A program made the position numbers and the translations under genes. A DNA stretch of 64,000 bases from JAWXBR01 sp034440235 (lineage in GTDB: Bacteria > Bacteroidota > Ignavibacteria > Kapaibacteriales > Kapaibacteriaceae): contig JAWXBR010000041.1 in assembly GCA_034440235.1 (NCBI GenBank), positions 83,655 through 147,654 on the forward strand. Direction: 5' to 3'. The notes below the pieces were generated by a model. The model searched no databases. It saw nothing but the letters and a program-made list of their open reading frames with translations, and was not told where the DNA came from. Below are positions 54,601 to 62,376 of this stretch, piece after piece (position 1 is the first letter of the stretch; every line of letters starts with the position of its first letter).

Positions 54601-55708
54601 GGATCTAGATCTTAAACGCCGTCAAAACCAAAACGAAATACTTACCTTCCGTGTCATCGAACCAGAGCCAGTATCGCAATGGTCGTTCATTCCTCAACAA
54701 CTGACGAGTGAAGCTTCTGACACACAAAAGGTCGTTATCAGTTCGACAAGTCTTCAAGGTACTCCCGACAGCAAGGGCCGTATAAAGATTCGGGTTGTAG
54801 TAACTGACCGTGCTGGTATCTCAGACACGCTCGAATACTACGTTTCCGTATCTGATGCAACGCGCTTCGCTGCAGACATTCGTGTTGAGAATAGTGTCGG
54901 TGCATTCCAAGTCCTCACATTCGGTGTTCAAGGAACTTCCATAGCAACCCGCGGAGACGAAGATGGTGCGTATGGTAAACTTGATTCGAACTACTGTGAA
55001 TATGAATTGCCACCGGTGCCAATTCCTGACATCTTTGACGCTAGGTGGACAATCCCAACACGTCAAGGTATTCTGCGCTCGATCTTCCCGTTCTCAAACC
55101 AACCTGGTGAAGCCGTGTATCGTGCACGTTTCCAAGCTGGCGGATCGAACGGTCAAAGTGGAGAATTCTATCCAGTGAAATTGTCATGGTGCCGTGGAGA
55201 TATTCCTGCACGTGATGCAACAAATCCTGGATCGTATTACATCCGTGATGATCAATCAAATGGTAGCTTATTCAACTACAACATGAAGCTGGGTAATGGA
55301 AGATCAGTCGCAGACATCACGCATACAAGTGATGGCACATGCGATGTAATTACCATCTTCCGTACTTCGGTCGAAGGTTTTGTGATTGTCTACGATTTCA
55401 CAACACCTGTAGAAGAAGAAAAAGAACTATCGAACACCTTGGCTATCGTAGATGCGGCTCCAAATCCGTTCACTACGTCCACGGCAATCACATTCAACGC
55501 ACCTGGTACTAAGAAGGTGAACGTAGAAATCTTTGACGCTATTGGTGTCAAGGTTGCTACTCTAGCAAGTGAAGTCTTCACTGCTGGTCGCCATACGATT
55601 GATTGGAACGGAACGAGCAATGGTACATCGATGAGCAGCGGACTGTATACAGTACGTATCTCTGACGGTGTAACTTCTGCCACACAGCAGATCGTTCTTG
55701 TACGCTAA
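48677..55708 (+). CDS. Giant T9SS surface protein with beta-helix-type GGA(I/V) repeats and cadherin-like modules
   Basis: A 2343-residue exported protein. The signal peptide ends near residue 24 (TLVRAQ), with a strong GGAGG site before the ATG. Residues 50-80 (GTLVIEPGTRVEFLPNGRLI) and a series of GGALQV, GGAVYIS, GGAVHVA, GGAIYAS, GGAIYVA, GGAIFTG and GGAVAVH motifs between about 290 and 700 suggest a long right-handed beta-helix of the polymorphic outer membrane protein type. Around residues 1800-2050 are Ig/cadherin-like modules (PRWLKIDPKSGLLYGTPRV). The last 85 residues are a T9SS sorting domain (AAPNPFTTSTAITF, SSGLYTVRI). Codon choice is more uniform than in flanking housekeeping genes (many GGT, CGT), consistent with high expression. 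Confidence 0.9.
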   Translation: MQRWFRLSSLLLVLTAAFTLVRAQDYVEVRGSLATGQVRVFVRDTIYRISGTYTIGGTLVIEPGTRVEFLPNGRLIDSTGGRIIADGRMTATYNAAAVNPLFPPYTGYDDPAYFGAPGVVTSTIAPEPTIHTSKYGVVFNVDLGTDPNLQQLTPAEAVLYKAARLEQGGVITAIRLNPWFRQKLGSSINVRPARITFIAGDVNNFSREWGHIVVLPGSRAAFFRDVDFRNFRKDTTVDNEPIYLRNSSGQALSRTQAEAANDNLLRASNGGGGAITTFSVRTWLVGCTFINNMARFRGGALQVLQAPVDQYVGSTLQLYPVISAQTIAALPTYPNNVNPWLTDPENAQPIVQNLKSIDNLYDVAAEPMTDVNRQSLDDARLAMYLGRIRQLRFTNNRALNSDVGLVTIGGIRFVTDVNQAATVHGTLDRSRKNEASGGAVYISGRDRFTVGFGVNDMQGKDTLEFTGNYAENRQPTDLVGANRTMGARGGAVHVADNTAVIFAGRYTSNKTTVPFIKDMSTDNLTTSITSYSHGGAIYASPNAGQISVRGNLDNNPPTHFLSNESARGGAIYVATGIVDTLASPIVGGSDGIINARNYGFNIKFRDNKASADGGAIFTGRNMRVYGAGGASGPLWIYGTNYGVEFTNNTAGYSGGAVAVHQPQAQLPIWRRVVRLVRSTFVNNRVGEVADSIKDEVRGGGGYYSINSDLNVVKGTEFRNNKAFNGNGGAVSIVSPDTLTRKRFFVSDLDSMMYNAQGVALGYMARNDVFTFQTITPRADERMLTRFYENIAVPNPSRQGSGTTQRDDVLVRHPVAGIRENGTGLGGALYILDSIRVRVDTFGFDRVRMQNNTAYTGAAIYSDNYDLKLGIQRCLITGNRATSDIGRLTDTITGPVLNGNNLPSSDLAGAVLYGEVTGPLPWTLAGTAANSIYDNFARFIIRLPDAQDTKGVLAGTTGIGFGGVDTLRGNYWGRTEANVNTVLPLSQNQTFQRVQETFFIQGNGKTHLNFKRNATVNLREQGPFESTYRYNYKPIPIYEIPDTLLLAGRIYDIFDKGTDIKTADYSRRRMSPIEDFAVGIPPYLKMYTDPLRPSFNKYVKRTTRNPFDAEMDPFIARVQTEFVGNHPIGYPVFLEARADYSSTAEISNNDTRAFNETVFFVINQRTGDYIRMNLRQKGLTDTIFRARAELVPDSTNGGDPNIRRAFENLATYGSGATLLARLADNGIAEDSSALPGRRWEGSTVLGELGGPNFRLGNRPALPTSNNVGGDGGKETYFGGERYRALPVREGDEVIVVSRTILWKEGVVAAINGALSFIVGNNTIPPVFTGSADTLGTAASIHPAMRNRVFVTENRLYTPITAAQSLRADGNGSWFNEPASYPADSAGVPIPSLDWTERDTIFTITATDTNQFFDPRVIFDSTRGSYLSYFYSITDPASALKYWLRDTLVKASNADNMAWGATGYRILRGRPINPYIVPGGEEIEVVAKNFPPTLELVDSLRNSGFPEEMIAKWIYLYPSYFHAEAYDNNSIPLDQRNPDNTNARFLQQDTVNLGFIDSTSYRFRIHVVDSLPRFLWAHPIRSTTEQQYTSMLKGDTTIVLDPTTTDSTVFANGVYLDTLRMLVSNSRVGRRFVQPNAIVDEVYNNPANNQPDTVNIQFVANLTDSLRFMLDVNTDDEFEDNAAVDPTRAVVQKYGAWDFRFGKTAYGFQSTSIRETPGDTVIDEVRMSRPIWMSNQYLRRYANAGQTDAFAQDFTATGRINIRISNAEAREILKPINDLNPGNPISGDLNTDSIVSIVVNDGHGGLTTLTRRVFVNVQPTILTTSLPGAIEDQDYNHPLLDSARRIKVYDPNFGQWHEFTLIYPDLDSDSTPDSVAVDPYFAEAGFINLIPLKTTPRWLKIDPKSGLLYGTPRVTDLPFSDTTVQVTVMVTDAGKLVDVKTVSLTISAVNHDPRLFSSPVIRCVDLGDPYADTIRVSDLDLKRRQNQNEILTFRVIEPEPVSQWSFIPQQLTSEASDTQKVVISSTSLQGTPDSKGRIKIRVVVTDRAGISDTLEYYVSVSDATRFAADIRVENSVGAFQVLTFGVQGTSIATRGDEDGAYGKLDSNYCEYELPPVPIPDIFDARWTIPTRQGILRSIFPFSNQPGEAVYRARFQAGGSNGQSGEFYPVKLSWCRGDIPARDATNPGSYYIRDDQSNGSLFNYNMKLGNGRSVADITHTSDGTCDVITIFRTSVEGFVIVYDFTTPVEEEKELSNTLAIVDAAPNPFTTSTAITFNAPGTKKVNVEIFDAIGVKVATLASEVFTAGRHTIDWNGTSNGTSMSSGLYTVRISDGVTSATQQIVLVR

Positions 55709-55720
55709 AGCATATTCGCA

Positions 55721-55746
55721 GGGGGTCGGTAAAATGGCCGACCCCC
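55721..55746. terminator. Strong hairpin between two T9SS genes
   Basis: A 9-bp perfect stem (GGGGGTCGG at 55721-55729 with CCGACCCCC at 55738-55746) around an 8-base loop. It has no T-run, so it may slow rather than end transcription or stabilise mRNA ends. Confidence 0.45.
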
Positions 55747-55790
55747 GCTTCAAAAACGATTTTAAACATGTGGTAAACCATGGAGTACGT

Positions 55791-57893
55791 ATGAAAAAAC
55801 AGGTATTAGTTGCAATTGCAATTGTACTCTGTTCTATCGCGTTCGGCACTGTGGATAGCGTAGCGCAACAGATCTTCAATCAATTCCGTCAGCCGGAATT
55901 AGTTGTTGGTCGACCATACCGCGACGTTGATATCTGTCCCGTTTCGCGTTCGAACAAGACCATCATTCCCGCTAGCTCGTTTGTGCTTGCACCAACGAAT
56001 GTGAATGATGTTGATGATGGCTACGCCTACGTTCAGTTTCCTTCTGGATTCCAACTGAACTATAATGGCGCTATTTACACAGGCATTTACGTTAGCGTTA
56101 ATGGTTTCGCTACGTTCGACGCTACGAAGCTTGTTTCAGCAAAGCAATCCATTGGGTTGTTCCTGAATTCGGCTTCCTATCCGGACAATGTTGTTGCTCC
56201 ATTTTGGGGTGATCACCGTCTGCGTACGAACCTAGATATCATTAATGGCTACATGCCATCGGAAATCTCATACACGCTCGACGTAGACCGTAATGAGAAT
56301 TGCGATACAGCTGTATACACGCGCATTAATCCGATCACTGGTGTACAAGAATCATTTGTCCGCAGAGTGCTTATCATTCAGTGGAAGAACCTCAACATCA
56401 ATGACCAGTCAATCAATTCAAGTGTTGGCAATTTCCAAGCTCGTCTGTACGAAGCTGGCGCCGCTGAGAATTACCAAGGCGACATTGAATTTGCATACGG
56501 ACAAATTGGTGGCAACCCATTTACTTCAAATACAGTTGTTGTAACTCGTGGTGCTACAGTTGGCATCAAGGGTAATAACGGCTTCCCAGGATTCTTATCA
56601 GATTTCTGGAACGGTCTAGTTTGGGTTCCGCAAATCGGTGGTAACACACGCACAGACAGTACATCTAGATGGCAACCATCTGATGGTCGCTCTGATGCTA
56701 TCATCCGCTTTTCGTCAATCCGCTATTTGACCTTTAATGTATGGGGCTTCGGCGATGCCGACACTTCAGGCGCACAAGGTCAACGTCACGAAGGTCTAGC
56801 ACAAAACCGTCGCGTAACCGCCAACGACGCGCGTGTAATTATGCGTTCGATGGTTACTCGTCGTCTACTCGATTCTGTGTGGAAACGTCAAGCATATCAA
56901 GGTGATGTGAATCACTCTGGACGCTACTATTTCACAAAACTGAATCGTGCATTCACAGCTGACTCGACCAATCCACTCATCTCGCCAATCCCTCCGCACA
57001 TCGTAATCTGGCGTCGTACAATCGACGTAGAGCAATACTTCCCTTTGCAGTCGATAACGTCTACGACAGGTAAGCAAGTATTACGCGTGATGAACGAAAG
57101 CGAAGGTCTTTATGGTGTTGGCGGCAAGGCTCCGGACGTAAGCAACCTTGGTCAGATCTACTACGAAGTAACTGAATACGATGCTGGTCTAATCATGCGA
57201 TACCTTTCGGGTCGCTTGCCTGGACTTCCTTGGATCTATGACAACGACACAACGGGACCTGATTTCGGCAAGGTCAGCACTGACCTTGTTGCAGATAACG
57301 TTTCGTTTGGTACTCCTACATCCATCGGTAGTGATCTAGTCAGGATACCTGTCTATCTCAATGGTTCAATCAACGGTACATTCGCCTTCAAAATCGAACT
57401 ACCAGAAATTGCATCAGTAACGACAGTAGATATCGAGAACAGCAACATTGATGCAGACTACTCGCACGATGTAGCAGTTGTTTTGGGTAACGGCGCATTT
57501 TCATCTTCAATCCCTGTTGCGTATGTAACAGTAAGAGCTGCTGATGTTTATCGCGTTGGTGGTATCCGCTTTAACGAAGTTGCAAAGCAAGACCAGGTCA
57601 TAAATGGTGATGCTGTTGCAGGATCTTCGTCAATAGCTTCTTCGCCAAACCCAATGTCAACATCAACAACTGTTGCAGTTAATGTTCCGGTCAGTGGCAC
57701 TTACACCGTCCGTGTCTTTGACACATTCGGCAAAAGTGTTGCTACGATCTTTAACGGCACGGCAAATGCAGGTACACTATCTGCAACGTGGAACGGTACT
57801 GACGCAACTGGAATGCTTGTAGCTCCTGGCGCGTACATCGTTCGTGTTGATGGTGCTACTTCGACATCGATTATGATTTCTGTTGTGCGATAA
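55791..57893 (+). CDS. T9SS surface protein with EF-hand/dockerin-like segment
   Basis: From the ATG at 55791, 700 residues; an upstream frame to 55698 includes the hairpin and no signal peptide, so it is rejected. The signal peptide ends near residue 27 (TVDSVAQ). Residues 60-130 (YAYVQFPSGFQLNYNG, YVSVNGFATFD, VVAPFWGDHR) resemble the nidogen-like or fibronectin-associated beta fold. Near residues 325-430 are helical motifs with a repeated D-A-x-x-I/V-M-R-x pattern (ANDARVIMRSMVT, YDAGLIMRYLSG) and acidic loops such as GDVNHSGRYY, like dockerin modules. The last 85 residues form a T9SS sorting domain (SSPNPMSTSTTVAV, APGAYIVRV). Confidence 0.86.
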   Translation: MKKQVLVAIAIVLCSIAFGTVDSVAQQIFNQFRQPELVVGRPYRDVDICPVSRSNKTIIPASSFVLAPTNVNDVDDGYAYVQFPSGFQLNYNGAIYTGIYVSVNGFATFDATKLVSAKQSIGLFLNSASYPDNVVAPFWGDHRLRTNLDIINGYMPSEISYTLDVDRNENCDTAVYTRINPITGVQESFVRRVLIIQWKNLNINDQSINSSVGNFQARLYEAGAAENYQGDIEFAYGQIGGNPFTSNTVVVTRGATVGIKGNNGFPGFLSDFWNGLVWVPQIGGNTRTDSTSRWQPSDGRSDAIIRFSSIRYLTFNVWGFGDADTSGAQGQRHEGLAQNRRVTANDARVIMRSMVTRRLLDSVWKRQAYQGDVNHSGRYYFTKLNRAFTADSTNPLISPIPPHIVIWRRTIDVEQYFPLQSITSTTGKQVLRVMNESEGLYGVGGKAPDVSNLGQIYYEVTEYDAGLIMRYLSGRLPGLPWIYDNDTTGPDFGKVSTDLVADNVSFGTPTSIGSDLVRIPVYLNGSINGTFAFKIELPEIASVTTVDIENSNIDADYSHDVAVVLGNGAFSSSIPVAYVTVRAADVYRVGGIRFNEVAKQDQVINGDAVAGSSSIASSPNPMSTSTTVAVNVPVSGTYTVRVFDTFGKSVATIFNGTANAGTLSATWNGTDATGMLVAPGAYIVRVDGATSTSIMISVVR

Positions 57894-57910
57894 AACGCAC
57901 TGCTGTTGAA

Positions 57911-59065
57911 ATGAAGAATATTGTGATGATAATGCTGGCTGCCTTTTTGGCGGCCAGCAACATCACGACCGCTGGTGACACGTTACGCATTCAGTCGGTT
58001 CAAACAACGAATCTCTGCTCTGGCGACAAAACGTTTCTACTGACGGCTTCGATTGGCGAGGTCTTCTATAGTGATAGCCTCATGTACTTTGACATCACAC
58101 TGAAATATGATACTTCAGTGCTTAGACCTACGCAGGGATTCCCTCAGGGAACGCTCGCAGGTCAACTAGGCTCCGGGGAATTCAATCCAGCGTTTGATTT
58201 TCGAACGCGAGGTGAAATCGGGGTTTCAGTCTATTCAATTTCAACGCATGCTAAAGGCAACATTCCACTTGTTGCAATCGGAGGCGACTTTATCGGTGAT
58301 TGTCATGATCACGACTCGATTACGGTTCCGTTCCCGATTGACTTCAATGAAGAGTTCAAGAGAAAAGTAACGGTTAATGTTTCCGACATATTTAACGCAG
58401 TTGCGATTCCAGTAAACAGAGCCGACCTTGGGGCTTCAATAACACAAGATGCAATCCATATTGCAGCGCCCGATTCGACAGAAAGCTTTTTAATCGAGAC
58501 AACAACTTCAGGATTAGAGAGAACACCAGTAGTGCTTACACTAGTAATGCAACCAACAACTGGCATTTCAATTGATACTGTACTTCTCGTTGGTGCAACA
58601 GTTGATAGTTTGATTCGAGCAAGTGCAGACACTATAAAAGTTTACTTCGTAGCCCCTTCTGGACCCTTACAGACTAAGGTTGCTATTTCGACGACGCACG
58701 AACGCGATGACGATTCAACGATGATAGTTGCTTATGTCGACTCTAGAGAAGATTGTGGTTGTATAAAGCCGATAAAAACAGACAGCATAAAGGTTACAAC
58801 GCACAAGACGACAGTATCACAATCGGATGTCGATGAAGACTCTGTAACAATAGATACGATGGACGATGCCATCGTAGTACAGGGTGTTCATGGACAGCCG
58901 GGTTTTTTGACGGTTTTTTCCCTTGACGGCGCGGTTATCAATCGCGTAGTGTTTGACGAAGGGTTGAGCCGCATCCAGATCCCAATCCACGATCTGCCAC
59001 ATGGCGTGTATATCATTACCGTTACATGTGGTCGGTTGACACTAACGAATAAGTTGTTGAAGTGA
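57911..59065 (+). CDS. Exported cohesin-like protein with degenerate T9SS tail
   Basis: A 384-residue protein with a signal peptide (MIMLAAFLAASNITTAG). Residues 40-170 resemble a cohesin-type beta sandwich (SLMYFDITLKYDTSVLRP, IGVSVYSIS, PLVAIGGDFIGD). The C-terminal 75 residues (GFLTVFSLDGAVINRVVF, DLPHGVYIITVTCG) look like a T9SS sorting domain without the YPNP start. It is 17 bases after the dockerin-like protein and 35 bases before the next, so the three are probably one operon. A cohesin-like and a dockerin-like protein side by side suggest they may bind each other, which is inference. Confidence 0.72.
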   Translation: MKNIVMIMLAAFLAASNITTAGDTLRIQSVQTTNLCSGDKTFLLTASIGEVFYSDSLMYFDITLKYDTSVLRPTQGFPQGTLAGQLGSGEFNPAFDFRTRGEIGVSVYSISTHAKGNIPLVAIGGDFIGDCHDHDSITVPFPIDFNEEFKRKVTVNVSDIFNAVAIPVNRADLGASITQDAIHIAAPDSTESFLIETTTSGLERTPVVLTLVMQPTTGISIDTVLLVGATVDSLIRASADTIKVYFVAPSGPLQTKVAISTTHERDDDSTMIVAYVDSREDCGCIKPIKTDSIKVTTHKTTVSQSDVDEDSVTIDTMDDAIVVQGVHGQPGFLTVFSLDGAVINRVVFDEGLSRIQIPIHDLPHGVYIITVTCGRLTLTNKLLK

Positions 59066-59100
59066 AAAATCAGCTGATCTACTCATCAGAGGAGTCTAAT

Positions 59101-62100
59101 ATGATTCGTCGATATGCTCTCTGGGGTAGCGGCGCCAAACTTGGCGTTGCTCTTCTCTTGGTAGCGTTAACCACATTTGCTACGCAGGTTTCAAAAGCTC
59201 AGGCTGATAAGCCAGAATTACCGACGTTGAGCTTAACAGGCCATGCATCGCAGTGGAACCAAACCTACTATCCTGACGGCCGCATCTGGGTACCACGTCG
59301 TGGTACTAATGGCGAGCGCACATTGCTCGTTCCAGTCTTTATCAAGAACTGTTGGAGATCGACCTCGACCTATGAGGCATTTCCTATTTACAGCTTCAAG
59401 ACGAAGATCCAGTTCGACAGCACCGCTCTTGAATTCATGGGCGTTGAAAAGAACGGTCCAGTTAGAGGTCAACAAGGACTTCCACTTGGTGCACTTGCTA
59501 AGGATTTCGAATTCTCGTCATCTGTTTCTCGTGACACAACGTTCCAGCGCGTAATCGCTGGTCCGTTGCAAAACCGTCTACGTGGCAAGCGCGTCATGAT
59601 TACCGCAGTTTCTTCCAAGCAACTGCCTCAAACAGGAAATATCACTGAAACGTGCGACCAACGTCCGTTCGTTGAGCTGTTCTACCTGCGCTTCCGTGTT
59701 ATCGCTAACCCAGCGTCAAACCCGGTAAGTGCTCGTACACCACTTATTCTTACGAATGACACGTTGTTTTATAACGATTTCCAAGTCGGCTACGAACTTC
59801 CGTTCCCAGGCGATCCGGTTCCGGGGACATTTGCAGGTCTTGGCGGCGTAGATAACTACTTCTTCGACCAATTCAACCAAGAGCAAATCCGCGATCCACT
59901 TCGTCCATCACGTCCAGGCATGATCTGGGTAGAAGTAACAGATGAAATTCCACGTCTGTCGTTCACAAACGTTTCTGACCGTCGATTCCGTATTGCGGAC
60001 TCTGTGGACAACTCGAATAACGCGGATTGGTTTGTTGTAGACCCAATAACAATCGACTCCGGCGGTTACAGAATGGGTCAACCATTCGAAGACGAAGTTA
60101 ATGGTGCTGCTACTCGCGACATTGACGTCATCAACGCAACTGCAGGTTCGCGTATGACGGATATACTTGTTCAGTCTGATTCAAAATGGTTGTTCTTTAA
60201 ATCCTTCCGCCGTGGCGGTCTGGGTGAAATCGATCCATTCTTGCAGCCTGTTCGCGAAGGCATTATTCCGATCCTCGATAAGGGTATCCTCGGTACGACG
60301 CTAGGTGTTACGCCAGCGGGCGATCCAACGACATTGCAACGCGATCTTAATCTTCGCATTATATGCGACTGGACGAAGCTTGACACTGAAAATCCAGATG
60401 GTGAATTCGCTGGCGTTTATGTTGGGTATCTCACATTCAAGTCACTGTCGATGGATGTTTCGCCAGTGCGTTTGAAGGTAACGTTCATCGTATTCCGTCC
60501 TCCGTTTGAACCAAGTGAATTCGATGAAAAAAACGACTGGCAAAAGGGTCCTAGCGGTCCAACATCCGGTATCGTCCTTGAAGTACGCAATTCGAACAAC
60601 CCAATCGAACGCACACTCATGGTATTCGGTGTAGGTGCTCGTGCAACGGATTATGTAGATACTCTGTTTGGCGAAACTGTTTACACTGGACCGCTTACAT
60701 CATTTGGTGCACGCTTCCATCCACGTGATTCGGACGGTAACGACATCTATGCATACGGTCTTGGTGACTTGTTCCGTACGACTTACGATGCGTCTGGTGC
60801 TAACCCTGGCCCTCGTTCTAACTCGCGCGATATTCGCGACATCTATTCAGACTCCACGCTACAGTACTGGGTGAAATTCAATGCAGGTAGTGCACTGAAT
60901 TACCCAATCGTAGTGTCATGGGATGCAGCACAGTTTCCAGCAGGTGCGTCGCTGTTTATTCGCGACACGCTCAATGGCTCACGCTTTAATCTGAACATGC
61001 GCGAAGGAACAAGTCTTGGCGGCACGCGCTTCTCGATCACGATTCGTGATGCCGACATCACAGCTTTCGTAATCGAATACACGCTTCCACGAGTAATGCA
61101 ATTCCCGGTCATCAATCTTGGCTGGAACCTCCTGTCGATTCCTGTAAATCCGTCGTCTGGCCGCTCCAGTGATGTCTTCCCGAACGCACTGAACATTCCA
61201 GTTCGTTTCTCTCAGAACATCTATCAAGCTGAAGCAACGGTACGTCCGGGTGTTGGATATTTCGTTAAGTACTCCGATCCTCTCGACAGAACAGTTGCTG
61301 GAACGCGTATCTATCGCATAGACGAAACGCGTTTCCAAACCCGTCTGTACGATGGATGGAATACCATTGGTTCGCTGTCTGTTCCAGTCAGCATTGTAAA
61401 TGTGACAGTAGCTCCTGTAGTCGGTGTATCCACAGGTCTACCTATGATCATTGGCGACATCTACAAATACGAGACAAATCGTGGTTATGTGCCTGTCACA
61501 GAAATCACACCAGGTCTTGGATACTGGATGAAGATTAGCGGTCAAGCGTGGCTCGTAATGGATGATCCAACACGTTCGCCAAAAACAACTGTAGGCGCGG
61601 TAACAGGTCTTTCAAGCGTTATCGGTTCGACGACACTTGTTAACGTTCGTGACAACGACAATAAGTCGGCTAACCTTTACCTAGACGAACAACGCGTTCT
61701 TACGTCGTTCGATGTATTCGGACTTCCACCGCTGCCTCCGAACAATCTCTTTGATGTTCGCTTCAGCAATCAAGCATATGTCGAAAACTCTGCAACACCA
61801 GTCATCGATCTTCAAGGTGCTACGTTCCCTGTCTCGGTTATCGTGAACAATCCATCACGTAACTACACAGCAGTAAACGCAGTAACGGGTGAAGTACTTG
61901 GTTCGATCAAGGCAGGCTCTACGAGCACTGTTCAGGTCATCAACCCACGTACACCTTCAGTCCGTCTTCTTGGTGATGATGCTGACCTCTCTACGCTGAG
62001 TGTTAACGTTACTCCAAACCCAGTCGCTACAAGCGGCGTAGTTGCTGTAACAGTACCACAAGCTGGCAATGTTACAGTGTCTCTCTTCAACACAGTTGGC

Positions 62101-62250
62101 GAAGAAGTTGCAGTATTGTTCAGTGGTCACAAGACAACTGGCGTATTCAATTTCGACATGAACAGTAGCAACATTGCTCCTGGTCGTTACATCCTTAAGG
62201 TTGTTAACGGCGCAACAGTTGCAACTGCTTCGGTTACTATCGTTCGCTAA
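59101..62250 (+). CDS. Large T9SS surface protein
   Basis: From the ATG at 59101 (site GAGGAG upstream), 1049 residues. An extension to the GTG at 59062 overlaps the previous gene and is less likely. The signal peptide runs through LGVALLLVALTTFATQVSKA, ending near residue 34. Residues 60-210 again have cohesin-like sandwich features (TKIQFDSTALEFMGVEK). The middle is not recognised; residues 650-800 include GWNLLSIPVNPSSG and GWNTIGSLSVPV, a repeated motif seen in many T9SS proteins. The last 85 residues form a T9SS sorting domain (VTPNPVATSGVVAV, APGRYILKV). A strong terminator follows. Confidence 0.88.
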   Translation: MIRRYALWGSGAKLGVALLLVALTTFATQVSKAQADKPELPTLSLTGHASQWNQTYYPDGRIWVPRRGTNGERTLLVPVFIKNCWRSTSTYEAFPIYSFKTKIQFDSTALEFMGVEKNGPVRGQQGLPLGALAKDFEFSSSVSRDTTFQRVIAGPLQNRLRGKRVMITAVSSKQLPQTGNITETCDQRPFVELFYLRFRVIANPASNPVSARTPLILTNDTLFYNDFQVGYELPFPGDPVPGTFAGLGGVDNYFFDQFNQEQIRDPLRPSRPGMIWVEVTDEIPRLSFTNVSDRRFRIADSVDNSNNADWFVVDPITIDSGGYRMGQPFEDEVNGAATRDIDVINATAGSRMTDILVQSDSKWLFFKSFRRGGLGEIDPFLQPVREGIIPILDKGILGTTLGVTPAGDPTTLQRDLNLRIICDWTKLDTENPDGEFAGVYVGYLTFKSLSMDVSPVRLKVTFIVFRPPFEPSEFDEKNDWQKGPSGPTSGIVLEVRNSNNPIERTLMVFGVGARATDYVDTLFGETVYTGPLTSFGARFHPRDSDGNDIYAYGLGDLFRTTYDASGANPGPRSNSRDIRDIYSDSTLQYWVKFNAGSALNYPIVVSWDAAQFPAGASLFIRDTLNGSRFNLNMREGTSLGGTRFSITIRDADITAFVIEYTLPRVMQFPVINLGWNLLSIPVNPSSGRSSDVFPNALNIPVRFSQNIYQAEATVRPGVGYFVKYSDPLDRTVAGTRIYRIDETRFQTRLYDGWNTIGSLSVPVSIVNVTVAPVVGVSTGLPMIIGDIYKYETNRGYVPVTEITPGLGYWMKISGQAWLVMDDPTRSPKTTVGAVTGLSSVIGSTTLVNVRDNDNKSANLYLDEQRVLTSFDVFGLPPLPPNNLFDVRFSNQAYVENSATPVIDLQGATFPVSVIVNNPSRNYTAVNAVTGEVLGSIKAGSTSTVQVINPRTPSVRLLGDDADLSTLSVNVTPNPVATSGVVAVTVPQAGNVTVSLFNTVGEEVAVLFSGHKTTGVFNFDMNSSNIAPGRYILKVVNGATVATASVTIVR

Positions 62251-62270
62251 TAGAAAATGAATTCGAAAAA

Positions 62271-62301
62271 AGAGGGCAGCAGGAAACTGCTGCCTTTTTT
62301 T
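62271..62301 (+). terminator. Rho-independent terminator closing the T9SS operon
   Basis: An 8-bp GC-rich stem (GGCAGCAG 62275-62282 with CTGCTGCC 62287-62294) around a GAAA tetraloop, followed by seven T (62295-62301). Confidence 0.9.
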
Positions 62302-62317
62302 GTTCGTTCCAACTCAA

Positions 62318-62371
62318 ACGGAGCGCATGTGAAAATGGAGCGCAACGGAGCGAACATGAAAATGGAGCTCA
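62318..62371 (+). repeat. 27-base tandem duplication of a ribosome binding/start region
   Basis: Copies 62318-62344 and 62345-62371 agree at about 23 of 27 bases, each holding ACGGAGCG and ATGAAAATGGAGC-like sequence. The true start GGAGCTCATATGAAAATC follows as a third partial copy. Confidence 0.88.
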
Positions 62372-62376
62372 TATGA
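62329..62376 (+). CDS. Candidate leader minicistron
   Basis: Made by the tandem duplication, GTG at 62329 (or ATG at 62335) opens a short frame reading MKMERNGANMKMELI. Its TGA (62374-62376) overlaps the ATG (62373-62375) of the next gene. CGGAG lies upstream. The frame could couple translation to the real gene, or be accidental. Confidence 0.3.
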   Translation: MKMERNGANMKMELI

